Shown one piece after another: positions 8,462 to 17,900 of a stretch of DNA of 64,000 nucleotides (within the stretch, counting starts at the first letter, position 1; every line of letters starts with the position of its first letter). Below the pieces are notes generated by a model. It made no database searches, was not told the origin of the DNA, and was given only the letters and a program-made list of their open reading frames with translations. This DNA is from Paenirhizobium naphthalenivorans (GTDB lineage: Bacteria > Pseudomonadota > Alphaproteobacteria > Rhizobiales > Rhizobiaceae). The translations under genes were made by a program, and so were the position numbers. The stretch covers positions 62,001-126,000 of the forward strand of contig NZ_BJZP01000011.1 in NCBI RefSeq assembly GCF_007992095.1. Reading direction: 5' to 3'.

Positions 8462-9524
8462 GATATGGTCTCCTTGATGAAATCCTGGATGGCGGAAAAA
8501 GCATCGCCGTTGTGCCCAACCCAGAGATGGCCCCGCTGGGGTAGATGATCGAACGCGCCCCCGGCACGGTCGCCGCGATGTGCCGCGCCGCGTCGGCAGT
8601 CAGATAGCGGTCGTCTTCACACGAAATCGCCAGTGTGGGCGCAGTGATGCTGGCGATTGCCATCTCATCCGGGTTGCCGGCCAGACGCATGTCGTTGACC
8701 AGGCCCCGTGCGCGTGCGCTCACTGGCAATATTGCCTGCAGTATCGATTGTACGCGCAGGCGTTCGTCTGGACCCACCGCTTCCAGCAGCGCGGGGTCTG
8801 TGGCAAGAACCGAACCGATCAGCATGTCGGAAGCGGTCCCGGTCAGGGTCCAGTAGAGAAAGTCGGATTCCAGGGCAGATTTGACAATCCGCTGCATAAG
8901 CGGCGACCACGGCCGCGCGGCCGGCCGGTTCGGCGCATAGGTCGCAGGTACCAGCGCGACCAGCGCGGCGCAACGATCTGGATGACGGATGGCGAAAGCC
9001 TGCGCCGAGAGAGCCCCGGCCGAACCGCCCACGACCGCGATCTTGTCGATAGCCAATTGATCAAGCAGTTCGGCCAAGGCATCCGCTTGATTTTCGGATG
9101 ACGGGACTTCGGGGAAGTCTGTACCCAGATAGCCGAAGCGTGATGGCGCAATCACCCGCATCCCACGCTCGATCAACGGTTGGGCGAACAGCATGCCCTG
9201 GTCAAAGCCGCCCCCGCTCCCATGGACCATCAGCACTGAAGGTCCATGGCCGGCCTCGGCGTATTCGAGCCGGCCAAAACGGGTAACGATGGCATTCGGA
9301 CGATAAGAGGCGATGCGCGCCCGCGCGCTTTCCATCGCCCGGGAAAAGGAATGGCGCGCCCATCCGCTACCGGCTGCCGCGCCGACGGTCCCCGAGGCAA
9401 GCGCGAGTATCATCCGGCGCGTCATCATGCCCATGATCTCCGCGGACATTCCCACCATGCCCCGTGGCATCGTTTCGATCACCGGGATCATATCAGGGTG
9501 AGTCATCGGCGCATTGACAATCAT
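8458..9524 (-). pseudogene. Alpha/beta hydrolase inside the urt operon, frameshifted near its C-terminus
   Basis: The frame from the ATG at 9524 encodes a roughly 350-residue alpha/beta hydrolase. It has an arginine-pair N-terminal helix (MMTRRMILALA), oxyanion region VHGSGGG and nucleophile elbow VVGGSAGALS. At 8529-8534 the frame slips. Read as is, the protein continues as nonsense (SGAISGLGTT...) far into urtE. Adding one G to the G-run restores PSGGHLWVGHNGDAF...KETIS followed by a TGA that overlaps the urtE GTG in the usual 4-nt way. The lost part contains the expected catalytic histidine (GGHLWVGH). So this is a one-nucleotide deletion, either a real inactivation or a homopolymer sequencing error. 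Substrate unknown. Confidence 0.85.
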
Positions 9525-9528
9525 CAGG

Positions 9529-10281
9529 TCACCGCCCGAGGTAGTTTTCAATGACCTTGGGATCGGCCGATACGAAATCGATCGAGCCTTCGGCCAGCAC
9601 CGAACCTTCGGCAAGGCAGGTCACCTTGACGCCCAAGTCGCGGATGAAACCCATATCGTGCTCGACGACGACGACGGAACGGGTCTTGGCGATCTCCTTG
9701 AGCAGGATCGCCGTCTCCAATGTCTCCGCGTCGGTCATGCCGGCGACCGGCTCATCGACCAACAGCAGCCTCGGTTCCTGCGCAAGCAGCATGCCGATTT
9801 CCAGCCATTGCTTCTGGCCATGGGAAAGATTGGCGGCGAGATCCTCCTTGCGGCCGGTGAGCCGTACGGTTTCGAGGATCTCCTCTATGCGAGCCTTGTC
9901 CTGCGCCGTCAGCCGATAGAACAGCGTGCCGAACACCCCACGGCTGCGGTTAAGCGCCAGTTCAAGATTGTCCCAGACGGTGTGGCTCTCAAATACCGTC
10001 GGCTTCTGGAACTTGCGGCCGATGCCAAGCTGGGCGATTTCAGCCTCGTCCTTCTTGGTGAGGTCGACCTCGCCGTTGAAGAACACCTCGCCCTCGTCGG
10101 GCCGGGTCTTGCCGGTGATGATGTCCATCATCGTCGTTTTGCCGGCACCATTCGGGCCGATGATCGCGCGCAGCTCGCCCGGTTCGACGACGAAGGACAG
10201 CGCGTTCAGCGCCTTGAACCCGTCGAAGGAAACGGAGACGCCATCGAGATAGAGAATGCTCGTCGGTTTCTTGTTGTTCAT
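9529..10281 (-). CDS. urtD: Urea ABC transporter ATP-binding protein UrtD
   Basis: 250 residues. It is the second ATPase of the urea importer, related to LivG. Walker A GPNGAGKTT (about 42-50), signature LSHGQKQWLEIG (about 155-166) and Walker B LLLVDEPVAGM are present, and the C-terminus YLGR is typical of UrtD. It starts 5 nt after urtC and its stop precedes the hydrolase start by 4 nt. Confidence 0.96.
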   Translation of the reverse strand: MNNKKPTSILYLDGVSVSFDGFKALNALSFVVEPGELRAIIGPNGAGKTTMMDIITGKTRPDEGEVFFNGEVDLTKKDEAEIAQLGIGRKFQKPTVFESHTVWDNLELALNRSRGVFGTLFYRLTAQDKARIEEILETVRLTGRKEDLAANLSHGQKQWLEIGMLLAQEPRLLLVDEPVAGMTDAETLETAILLKEIAKTRSVVVVEHDMGFIRDLGVKVTCLAEGSVLAEGSIDFVSADPKVIENYLGR

Positions 10282-10286
10282 CTCGT

Positions 10287-11450
10287 TTACTCCGCGGCCT
10301 GGCCAAGCGGCACCGCCGCGTCCGTACCCTTTTCAGCCTCGACGGCCGCTTTGCGATCCCTGCCCGCCGCATAGCGCTGCTGGATCGTGCCGACGACGCC
10401 CCTCGGCAGGAACAACGTCACGCCGATGAACAGCCCGCCAAGGGCGAACAGCCAGAGTTCCGGGAAAGCGCCGGTGAAGTAGCTTTTGCCGGCATTGACG
10501 AGCAGGGCGCCGATAATCGGGCCGATCAGCGTGCCGCGCCCGCCGACGGCGGTCCACACCACCACTTCGATCGAGTTGGCCGGCGCGAATTCGCCGGGAT
10601 TGATGATGCCGACCTGCGGCACGAACAGCGCGCCGGCAATGCCCGCCATCATCGCCGAGACGACGAAAGTGAAGAGCTTGATGTTCTCGACCCGGTAGCC
10701 AAGGAAGCGCACCCGGCTTTCGGCATCGCGTACGCCGACCAGCACCTTGCCGAACTTGGAGCGCACGATGGCCGAAGAGATCAGCAGGCAGAGAGACAGC
10801 ATGATCGCCGACAGGGCAAACAGCACCGCGCGGGTTCCGTCGGCCTGGACGTTGAAGCCGATGATCTCCTTGAAATCGGTCAGACCGTTATTGCCGCCAA
10901 AACCCATGTCGTTGCGGAAGAAGGCGAGCAGCAGCGCATAGGTCATCGCCTGGGTGATGATCGACAGATAGACACCGTTGACGCGGGAGCGGAAAGCGAA
11001 CCAACCGAAGACGAAGGCGAGCAGGCCCGGCACGACGAGGACCATCAGCATGGCGAACCAGAACATGTCCATGCCTTGCCAGAACCACGGCAGTTCCTTC
11101 CAGTTGAGGAAGACCATGAAGTCGGGCAGCAACGGATTGCCATAGACACCGCGCGAACCGATCTGGCGCATCAGATACATGCCCATGGCATAGCCGCCGA
11201 GCGCGAAGAAGGCGCCGTGACCGAGCGAAAGGATGCCGCAATAACCCCAGACGAGATCGAGCGCGAGCGCGAGCAGCGCATAGCAGAGATATTTGCCCAT
11301 CAACGAGACGGCATAGGTCGGGATGTGGAAAAAGCTGTCCGGCGAAGTCAAGAGATTGAGTGCCGGCACCAGCATCGCGACGCCCAGCAGCATGGCGATG
11401 GCGACGACGATCTTTCCTTCGAGTGCCCTGAAGATGAAGCCCGTGATCAT
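10287..11450 (-). CDS. urtC: Urea ABC transporter permease UrtC
   Basis: 387 residues, a multi-span LivM-type permease. The hallmark GYCGILSLGHGAFFALGG lies around residues 69-86, and about ten hydrophobic segments span the rest. It pairs with UrtB to form the urea channel. The start overlaps the urtB stop by 4 nt (ATGA), which indicates translational coupling. The hydrophilic alanine-rich tail of about 25 residues is normal for rhizobial members. Confidence 0.95.
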   Translation of the reverse strand: MITGFIFRALEGKIVVAIAMLLGVAMLVPALNLLTSPDSFFHIPTYAVSLMGKYLCYALLALALDLVWGYCGILSLGHGAFFALGGYAMGMYLMRQIGSRGVYGNPLLPDFMVFLNWKELPWFWQGMDMFWFAMLMVLVVPGLLAFVFGWFAFRSRVNGVYLSIITQAMTYALLLAFFRNDMGFGGNNGLTDFKEIIGFNVQADGTRAVLFALSAIMLSLCLLISSAIVRSKFGKVLVGVRDAESRVRFLGYRVENIKLFTFVVSAMMAGIAGALFVPQVGIINPGEFAPANSIEVVVWTAVGGRGTLIGPIIGALLVNAGKSYFTGAFPELWLFALGGLFIGVTLFLPRGVVGTIQQRYAAGRDRKAAVEAEKGTDAAVPLGQAAE

Positions 11451-13051
11451 GCTTCCACCGCCCTTCCCTTGAGCGCGAAAAGCCCGCGCGGTCGTTTCTG
11501 GATGAAGAGGATGATCAGCACCAGCACGAGGATCTTGCCCAGCACCGCGCCGACCGAGGGTTCGAGGAACTTGTTGAGAATGCCGAGCGACAAGGCGCCG
11601 ACCAGCGTGCCCCAGAGATTACCCACCCCGCCGAACACCACGACCATGAAGCTGTCGATGATGTAGGCCTGACCGAGGTTGGGCGAGACATTGTCGATCT
11701 GCGAAAGCGCCACCCCGGCAATCCCGGCGACGCCGGAACCGAGCGCGAAGGTGAACGCGTCGACCCAAGGGGTGCGGATGCCCATGGAAGAGGCCATACG
11801 GCGGTTCTGGGTGACGGCGCGCATCTGCAAACCGAAGGCCGAGCGCTTCATCAGGGCCAGCAGCGCGAAGAAGATCGACAGCGAGAAGATCACGATCCAC
11901 AAGCGGTTCCAGGTGATGGTCAACCCGCCAAGCGCGAACGAACCCGACATCCACGACGGATTGCCGACCTCCTGATTGGTCGGACCGAAGATCGTGCGGA
12001 TCGACTGCTGCAGAATGAGCGAGATGCCCCAGGTGGCGAGCAGCGTTTCCAGCGGTCGGCCATAGAGGAAACGGATAATACCGCGCTCGATCACCAGGCC
12101 GATAACGGCAGTGACCAGAAATGCGACCGGAAGCGCAATAGCCAGCGACCAGTCGAACAGTTGCGGATAGCCGGTGCGGATCACCTGCTGGACCATGAAG
12201 GTGGAATAGGCGCCGATCATCACCATCTCGCCATGCGCCATGTTGATGATGCCCATGACGCCGAAGGTGATGGCAAGACCGATGGCGGCAAGCAAGAGGA
12301 CAGAACCGAGCGACAGGCCATACCAGACGTTCTGCAGGCCATCCCAGAGCGCGAGATTGCCTTCTATGCCGGCAATCGCCTTGTCGAGATCGGGCTTGAG
12401 ACTTTCGTCAAGGGTTCCGGAAACCGACATCAGGATACCGATCGCCTCACGTCCGCCAAGCGAGGCAACCGTCTCGATCGCGGCACGCTTGTCCTCAATC
12501 GAGCGATCGGAAGCAAGAAGGGAGACGGCGCGCGCCTCTTCCATCCGCGCCTTGACCTCAGTGTCGGTCTCCTTGGCCAATGCCGTTTCGACGAGCTCGA
12601 GGTTTTCCGCGCTCGGCGACTGGAGAACCGATTGCGCCGCCTGGAGACGAACGGTCCTGTCGGGGCTGAGAAGTGTCAGACCGCCGAGCGCGGAGCGGAT
12701 GGCACGGCGCAGGCTGTTGTTGACCTTGATCTTGGTGAAGGCCGCCTTCGGCGCTTCGCCGGCGGCCTCGCCCGTCAGGACCTCGGTGGCAGCCAGATTG
12801 GCGCCGGCAGTCTTGGTGATCACCACGGCACCATCCGATTTACGGACATAGAGATCGCCTTCGGCAAAGGCCTCAAGCGCCGGCACGACGCGGGCATCAC
12901 CGGTCGCGGCGATCTGCATCAGCAGATCTTCGGCCTGCTTGAAGTTGGCCGTGCCAAGCGCATTGATCAGATCCCTCGGATCGCTCTGCGCAAACGATGG
13001 CGCGGCGAACGCGAAAAACAGGAAGAGGATTGTGAGAAGTCGATTGATCAT
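11447..13051 (-). CDS. urtB: Urea ABC transporter permease UrtB with periplasmic N-terminal extension
   Basis: 534 residues. The first 20 form a signal peptide (LFLFFAFAAPSFAQ). Residues about 25-230 are an alpha-helical, HEAT-like extension characteristic of UrtB. The rest is a LivH-type permease with FGVMGIINMAHGEMVM near residues 263-278 and about eight membrane segments. It is separated from urtA by 175 bp holding a RIME-like palindrome, then runs directly into urtC. Confidence 0.95.
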   Translation of the reverse strand: MINRLLTILFLFFAFAAPSFAQSDPRDLINALGTANFKQAEDLLMQIAATGDARVVPALEAFAEGDLYVRKSDGAVVITKTAGANLAATEVLTGEAAGEAPKAAFTKIKVNNSLRRAIRSALGGLTLLSPDRTVRLQAAQSVLQSPSAENLELVETALAKETDTEVKARMEEARAVSLLASDRSIEDKRAAIETVASLGGREAIGILMSVSGTLDESLKPDLDKAIAGIEGNLALWDGLQNVWYGLSLGSVLLLAAIGLAITFGVMGIINMAHGEMVMIGAYSTFMVQQVIRTGYPQLFDWSLAIALPVAFLVTAVIGLVIERGIIRFLYGRPLETLLATWGISLILQQSIRTIFGPTNQEVGNPSWMSGSFALGGLTITWNRLWIVIFSLSIFFALLALMKRSAFGLQMRAVTQNRRMASSMGIRTPWVDAFTFALGSGVAGIAGVALSQIDNVSPNLGQAYIIDSFMVVVFGGVGNLWGTLVGALSLGILNKFLEPSVGAVLGKILVLVLIILFIQKRPRGLFALKGRAVEA

Positions 13052-13137
13052 TGTGGCAGTCCCCGTCGCCCACCGTTGTCAGAGGCGATTGCGGCTTGCT
13101 CCCATTTTTCCCGCAAGACGAAATGAGAGCGGATGCG

Positions 13138-13222
13138 AGGCGATAAGGGGAAAGCCGCAAGGCTTCGCCTCCCCCCTCATCCGGTCCTTCGGCCCCCTTC
13201 TCCCCGTCGGGGAGAAGGGGAG
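13138..13222. repeat. RIME-like rhizobial intergenic palindrome between urtA and urtB
   Basis: A GC-rich block with two imperfect arms and a near-perfect hairpin: CCCCTTCTCCCCG at 13194-13206 pairs with CGGGGAGAAGGGG at 13208-13220. It resembles the rhizobial intergenic mosaic elements. In the urt mRNA it lies right after the urtA stop, so it could protect or attenuate the transcript and allow more binding protein than permease (inference). A related block is at 47573-47625. Confidence 0.7.
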
Positions 13223-13226
13223 ACGA

Positions 13227-14516
13227 TCAGCTGCCCTTGCCGCCGCACTTGCCGGTTGCAACGTTGAAGTTGCCGCATTCCATCGGCTTGCGCCAATCGG
13301 AGATCAGGTCCTTGGAATCGGGCAGGTAGTCCGACCATTCGTCACCGACGACGGCAGGCGTCTGCTGCACGATTTCGAACTGGCCGTCAGCCTGGATTTC
13401 ACCGATCAGCACCGGCTTGGTGATATGGTGGTTCGGCATGACGGTCGAATAGCCACCCGAGAGGTTGGGAACAGCAACGCCGATGATCGAGTCGAGCACC
13501 GCATCCGTGTCGGTCGTCCCGGCCGCCTCGACGGCCTTCACCCAAGCGTTGAAGCCGATATAGGCGGCCTCCATCGGGTCGTTGGTCACGCGCTTGTCGT
13601 TCTTGGTAAAGGCATGCCAGGTCTTGATGAACTCGGCATTGGCCGGGGCATCGACGGACTCGAAATAGTTCCAGGCCGCCAAATGGCCAACCAGAGGCGT
13701 AGTATCGAGACCAGCCAGTTCCTCTTCGCCGACCGAGAAGGCGACGACCGGAATGTCTTCGGCCTTGATGCCCTGGTTGCCCAGTTCCTTGTAGAAGGGA
13801 ACATTGGCATCGCCGTTGATGGTGGAGACGACGGCGGTCTTCTTGCCAGCGGAGCCGAACTTCTTGATGTCGGAGACGATCGTCTGCCAGTCGGAATGAC
13901 CGAATGGCGTGTAGTTGATCATGATGTCCTCTTCGGCGACACCCTTCGACATCAGGTAAGCCTTGAGGATCTTGTTGGTCGTCTGCGGATAGACGTAGTC
14001 GGTGCCGGCGAGCACCCAGCGCTCGACGCCTTCTTCATTGGCCAGATAATCAACGGCCGGGATCGCCTGTTGGTTCGGAGCGGCCCCCGTGTAGAAGATG
14101 TTGCGCGAGGATTCCTCACCCTCGTACTGCACCGGATAGAACAGGATCGAATTCAGCTCCTCGAAAACCGGCAGGACCGACTTGCGCGACGACGAGGTCC
14201 AGCAACCGAAAACGGCGGCGACCTTGTCCTGGGAAATCAGCTGGCGGGCCTTTTCGGCAAACAGCGGCCAGTCTGAGGCCGGGTCGACGACGACGGCCTC
14301 GAGCTTCTTGCCGAGAACGCCACCCTTCTTGTTCTGCTCCTCCACCATCATCAACATGGCGTCCTTGAGCGTCGTCTCGGAGATCGCCATGGTGCCGGAC
14401 AGCGAGTGCAGCACGCCGATCTTGATCGTATCGTCGGCGGCAAAGGCGCCGTGAAATGCCGTCGTCGACAGCATGGCGCCCATCAACGCGCCGGTGAGCT
14501 TCATCTTCAAAGTCAT
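13227..14516 (-). CDS. urtA: Urea ABC transporter substrate-binding protein UrtA
   Basis: 429 residues. A Sec signal peptide (about residues 1-27, cleavage near AFAA) is followed by the ligand domain starting DTIKIGVLHSLSGTMAISE, typical of urea-binding UrtA. Later motifs include FGCWTSSSRKSVLP and the C-terminal cysteine pair in ECGNFNVATGKCGG. It captures urea in the periplasm and delivers it to UrtBC. It is the first gene of the urea block, and its promoter must lie in 14517-14906 facing the sensor-kinase gene. Confidence 0.97.
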   Translation of the reverse strand: MTLKMKLTGALMGAMLSTTAFHGAFAADDTIKIGVLHSLSGTMAISETTLKDAMLMMVEEQNKKGGVLGKKLEAVVVDPASDWPLFAEKARQLISQDKVAAVFGCWTSSSRKSVLPVFEELNSILFYPVQYEGEESSRNIFYTGAAPNQQAIPAVDYLANEEGVERWVLAGTDYVYPQTTNKILKAYLMSKGVAEEDIMINYTPFGHSDWQTIVSDIKKFGSAGKKTAVVSTINGDANVPFYKELGNQGIKAEDIPVVAFSVGEEELAGLDTTPLVGHLAAWNYFESVDAPANAEFIKTWHAFTKNDKRVTNDPMEAAYIGFNAWVKAVEAAGTTDTDAVLDSIIGVAVPNLSGGYSTVMPNHHITKPVLIGEIQADGQFEIVQQTPAVVGDEWSDYLPDSKDLISDWRKPMECGNFNVATGKCGGKGS

Positions 14517-14549
14517 TGCCGTGAACCCCTCTTCTTGTTCGCAACCGGT

Positions 14550-14569
14550 CGGTTAATGAAATTTAACCG
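14550..14569. promoter_or_regulatory. Inverted repeat upstream of urtA
   Basis: CGGTTAA (14550-14556), a 6-nt spacer, then TTAACCG (14563-14569). It lies 34-53 bp upstream of the urtA start, a position suitable for an operator or activator site. The binding protein is unknown. Confidence 0.4.
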
Positions 14570-14610
14570 TTGCTGAAGGGGACTATCCGACGCTGCAGTG
14601 CAAAACGTTA

Positions 14611-14626
14611 TACGTCATATGACGTA
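14611..14626. promoter_or_regulatory. 16-bp perfect palindrome, candidate operator of the urea regulon
   Basis: TACGTCATATGACGTA is a perfect palindrome about 95 bp upstream of urtA and 280 bp upstream of the kinase gene. Such a dyad would fit a dimeric HTH protein such as the LuxR-type regulator encoded next door. That link is inference. Confidence 0.5.
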
Positions 14627-14906
14627 GGTCGGGGGGAAAGGTGGCCAGTCCCGCCGCGGCAAACAAGAGGTGCGCGCGCGTTGACAGCGCCCAAGGCCCG
14701 CCATTGCGGCATACCGACGGCCCTGCCGGCGGACTTGCTGAGCGTTGCGGTGGGCGCAAACCGTGTGACGCAGAGTGCTGCGCAAGGCGATCTGGGGAAG
14801 GCGCATGACCGGAGCAATAAGCGCGCCGGTGGCTTGCATTTCGGCGAGATGCCGTGAAGATTGCCCAATTCTCACCCCCTCACTCCGAAGAGGCTATTAA
14901 TTAGGC

Positions 14907-17900
14907 ATGGCCGCACGGCAACGCATCATCCCGGTCCGGCGCGCGTATAACCGCTGGGTCGCCAACCAGACGCTGGAAGACTACGCCCTTCGCTTCACCG
15001 CCAAGAGTGCCCGACAGTTCTCCTCCAGCCGAATTTCCCAGACGGCGATCGGCGCGATCTCCTTCCTGGCGCTGGAGGCGATCGGCGGGACGATCACTCT
15101 CTCCTACGGCACGACCAACGCTTGTCTCGCCATCATCGCCGCGGCGATTCTGATGCTGTTCGTCGGCCTGCCGATCAGCCGCTATGCGATCCGCCACGGC
15201 GTCGACATCGACCTTCTGACCCGCGGCGCCGGATTCGGCTATATCGGCTCGACGGTCACCTCGCTGATCTACGCGAGCTTCACCTTCATGCTGTTCGCGA
15301 TCGAAGCCTCGATCATGACGGGCGCCCTGGAGCTGGCCTTCGGCATCCCGTTGTGGATCGGCTACATCGTCTCGGCCATGGTGGTGATCCCGCTCGTCAC
15401 CTATGGCGTACGTCTGATCTCGAAGTTCCAGCTGATAACCCAGCCCATCTGGATCGTCCTCAACATTCTACCTTTCATCTTCATCGCCTTTCTCGACTGG
15501 GAGAAGATCGACCTGTGGCGCGCCTTTGCCGGCATCGGCCACTCCAACGCGCAGGCCGGCGCTGCCGCTCCCTTCAATCTGATCGAATTCGGGGCCGCGT
15601 CCGCCGTGATCCTGGCGCTGATGCCGCAGATCGGCGAGCAGGTCGACTTCCTGCGCTTCCTGCCGCCGGAGGGTGGCCGAAAGCTGCACCATCGCTTCGC
15701 GGTCTTCCTCGCCGGCTCCGGCTGGGTGCTGCTCGGCGTGCCCAAACTGCTCGCCGGCTCGTTCCTCGCCGTGCTGACACTATCGACGGGCGTCCCCATC
15801 CGCGAGGCGGCCGATCCGGCTCATATGTATCTGGCAGCCTTCGGCTACATGATCCCGAACGAGACGGCGGCCATGCTGCTGATGGCGTGCTTCGTGGTGA
15901 TCTCGCAGCTGAAGATCAACGTGATGAACGCCTATGCCGGATCGCTCGCCTGGTCGAACTTCTTCTCCCGCCTCACCCACAGTCATCCCGGCCGCGTGGT
16001 CTGGCTGGTGTTCAACGTGGCAATCGCCCTGCTCCTGATGGAGCTCGGCATCTACCGGCTCCTGGAAGAGACGCTTGGCATCTTCTCGATCATCGCCATG
16101 GCCTGGCTTTGTACCATCTCGGCCGACCTCTTCGTCAACAAGGCACTGGGCCTTGCTCCCCCCGGCATCGAGTTCAAGCGCGCCCATCTCTACGACATCA
16201 ATCCGGTCGGCTGCGGCACGCTGCTGCTGTCGGCCGGCATCGCGCTTGCGGCCCATTTCGGCCTGTTCGGCCCCTTGATGGCCTCGCTTGCCACCTATGT
16301 CACGCTGATCGCCTTCCTGATCTCGCCGCTGATCGCCTGGGCCACGGACGGCAAGTTCTACCTCGCCCGCAAGCCGCGCCAGAGCTGGAAGAACCTCAGC
16401 TCGATCACCTGCTCGATCTGCGAGCATCCCTTCGAGCCGGAGGATATGGCGTGGTGCCCGGCCTATGCCGCGCCGATCTGCTCGCTCTGCTGCTCGCTCG
16501 ACAGCCGATGCCATGACATGTGCAAACCACAGGCGAAGCTCAACGCCCAAACCGCCTTTGTCGCCGCCCGTATCCTACCCGAACAGGCCATCACATGGCT
16601 TTCCACCCGCCTTGGTCGTTACGCCGTCACCGCCGTCATCGCCGTCTCGCTGATTGGCGCCATCCTGGCTCTGATCGCCCACCAGGTCGCGACAGCCTCG
16701 CCGGTGACGGCGGAAGTCGTCAACCGGACCGTCCTGATCGTCTTCATCGTCTCCGCCGTGATCTCCGGTGTCGCCAGCTGGTTCTACGTCCTGGCCCATG
16801 ACAGCCGGGTCGTGGCGGAGGAGGAATCCTCGCGTCAAAACACCCTGCTGCTCAAAGAAATCGCCGCGCACCGCAAGACCGACGCCGCCCTACAGGCCGC
16901 CAAGGAAACGGCGGAGGCCGCCAATCGGGCCAAGAGCCGCTACGTCGTCGGCCTTTCCCATGAACTGCGGACACCGCTCAACGCCGTGCTCGGTTATGCC
17001 CAGATCCTCGAACGCGATGAAACCATCCCGCCGGCGCGCCAGTCGGCGATCAAGGTCATCCGTCGTTCCGCCGACCACCTGTCCGGCCTGATCGACGGAC
17101 TGCTCGACATATCGAAGATCGAGGCGGGTCGCCTTCAGGTCTTTTCCAACGAGGTGAACATTCAGGACTTCCTCGACCAATTGGTCGACATGTTCACCCC
17201 TCAGGCAACCGCCAAGGGACTGACCTTCGTGCACGAGCGTGCGCGCAGCCTTCCGCAATATGTCCGCACCGACGAGAGGCGACTGCGGCAGATCCTCGTC
17301 AACCTCCTTTCCAACGCCATCAAGTTCACCGACCAGGGCACGGTACGCTTCGAGGTTGGCTACCGCAGTCAGGTCGCGACCTTCACCGTGTCCGACACCG
17401 GGCGCGGCATATCGGAGAACGACCTGAAACGGATCTACGAGCCCTTCCAGCGCGGCGAGGCGGATAATATCCGGCCGATGCCGGGTCTCGGGCTGGGATT
17501 GACCATCACCAAGCTCCTCACCAATACGCTCGGTGGCGAGATCGCGGTGACAAGCGAGAAGGACAAGGGCTCTATCTTCAAGGTGAGACTGATGCTCTCG
17601 ACGATCGACCGGCCGAGCACCGCCCCCGCCCCGGAGCGCAAAATCATCTCCTACACCGGCCCGCGCCGCACCCTTGTCGTCGTCGATGACAATGAGGACC
17701 ATAGAGACCTGATGCGCGAGGTTCTGGCGCCGCTCGACTTTGTCGTGCTCACCGCCGCAAGCGGGCCGGAATGTCTCACGCTGATTGAGGGAGTCAGACC
17801 GGATCTATTTCTGGTCGACATCCAGATGCCGGGCATGAATGGTTGGCAGCTGGTCGAAAAACTGCGGAATGCAGGCCAAAGTGCACCGATCGTCATGCTC

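Larger units (their letters stand above)
14517..14906. other. Divergent intergenic region between urtA and the sensor-kinase gene
   Basis: 390 bp without a supported gene. It must contain the promoters of urtA (minus) and of the permease-kinase/regulator pair (plus). Two inverted repeats, listed separately, are the visible candidate operators. Short frames here lack ribosome-binding sites. Confidence 0.6.

Noticed and set aside
13138-13222. Possible CRISPR or insertion-sequence remnant
   Set aside because: There is a single palindromic unit with no regular repeat-spacer pattern, transposase or target duplication. It fits a RIME-type element better.
12939-14276. 445-residue plus-strand frame over urtA
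   Set aside because: Antisense of the conserved urea-binding protein. Low-information composition.
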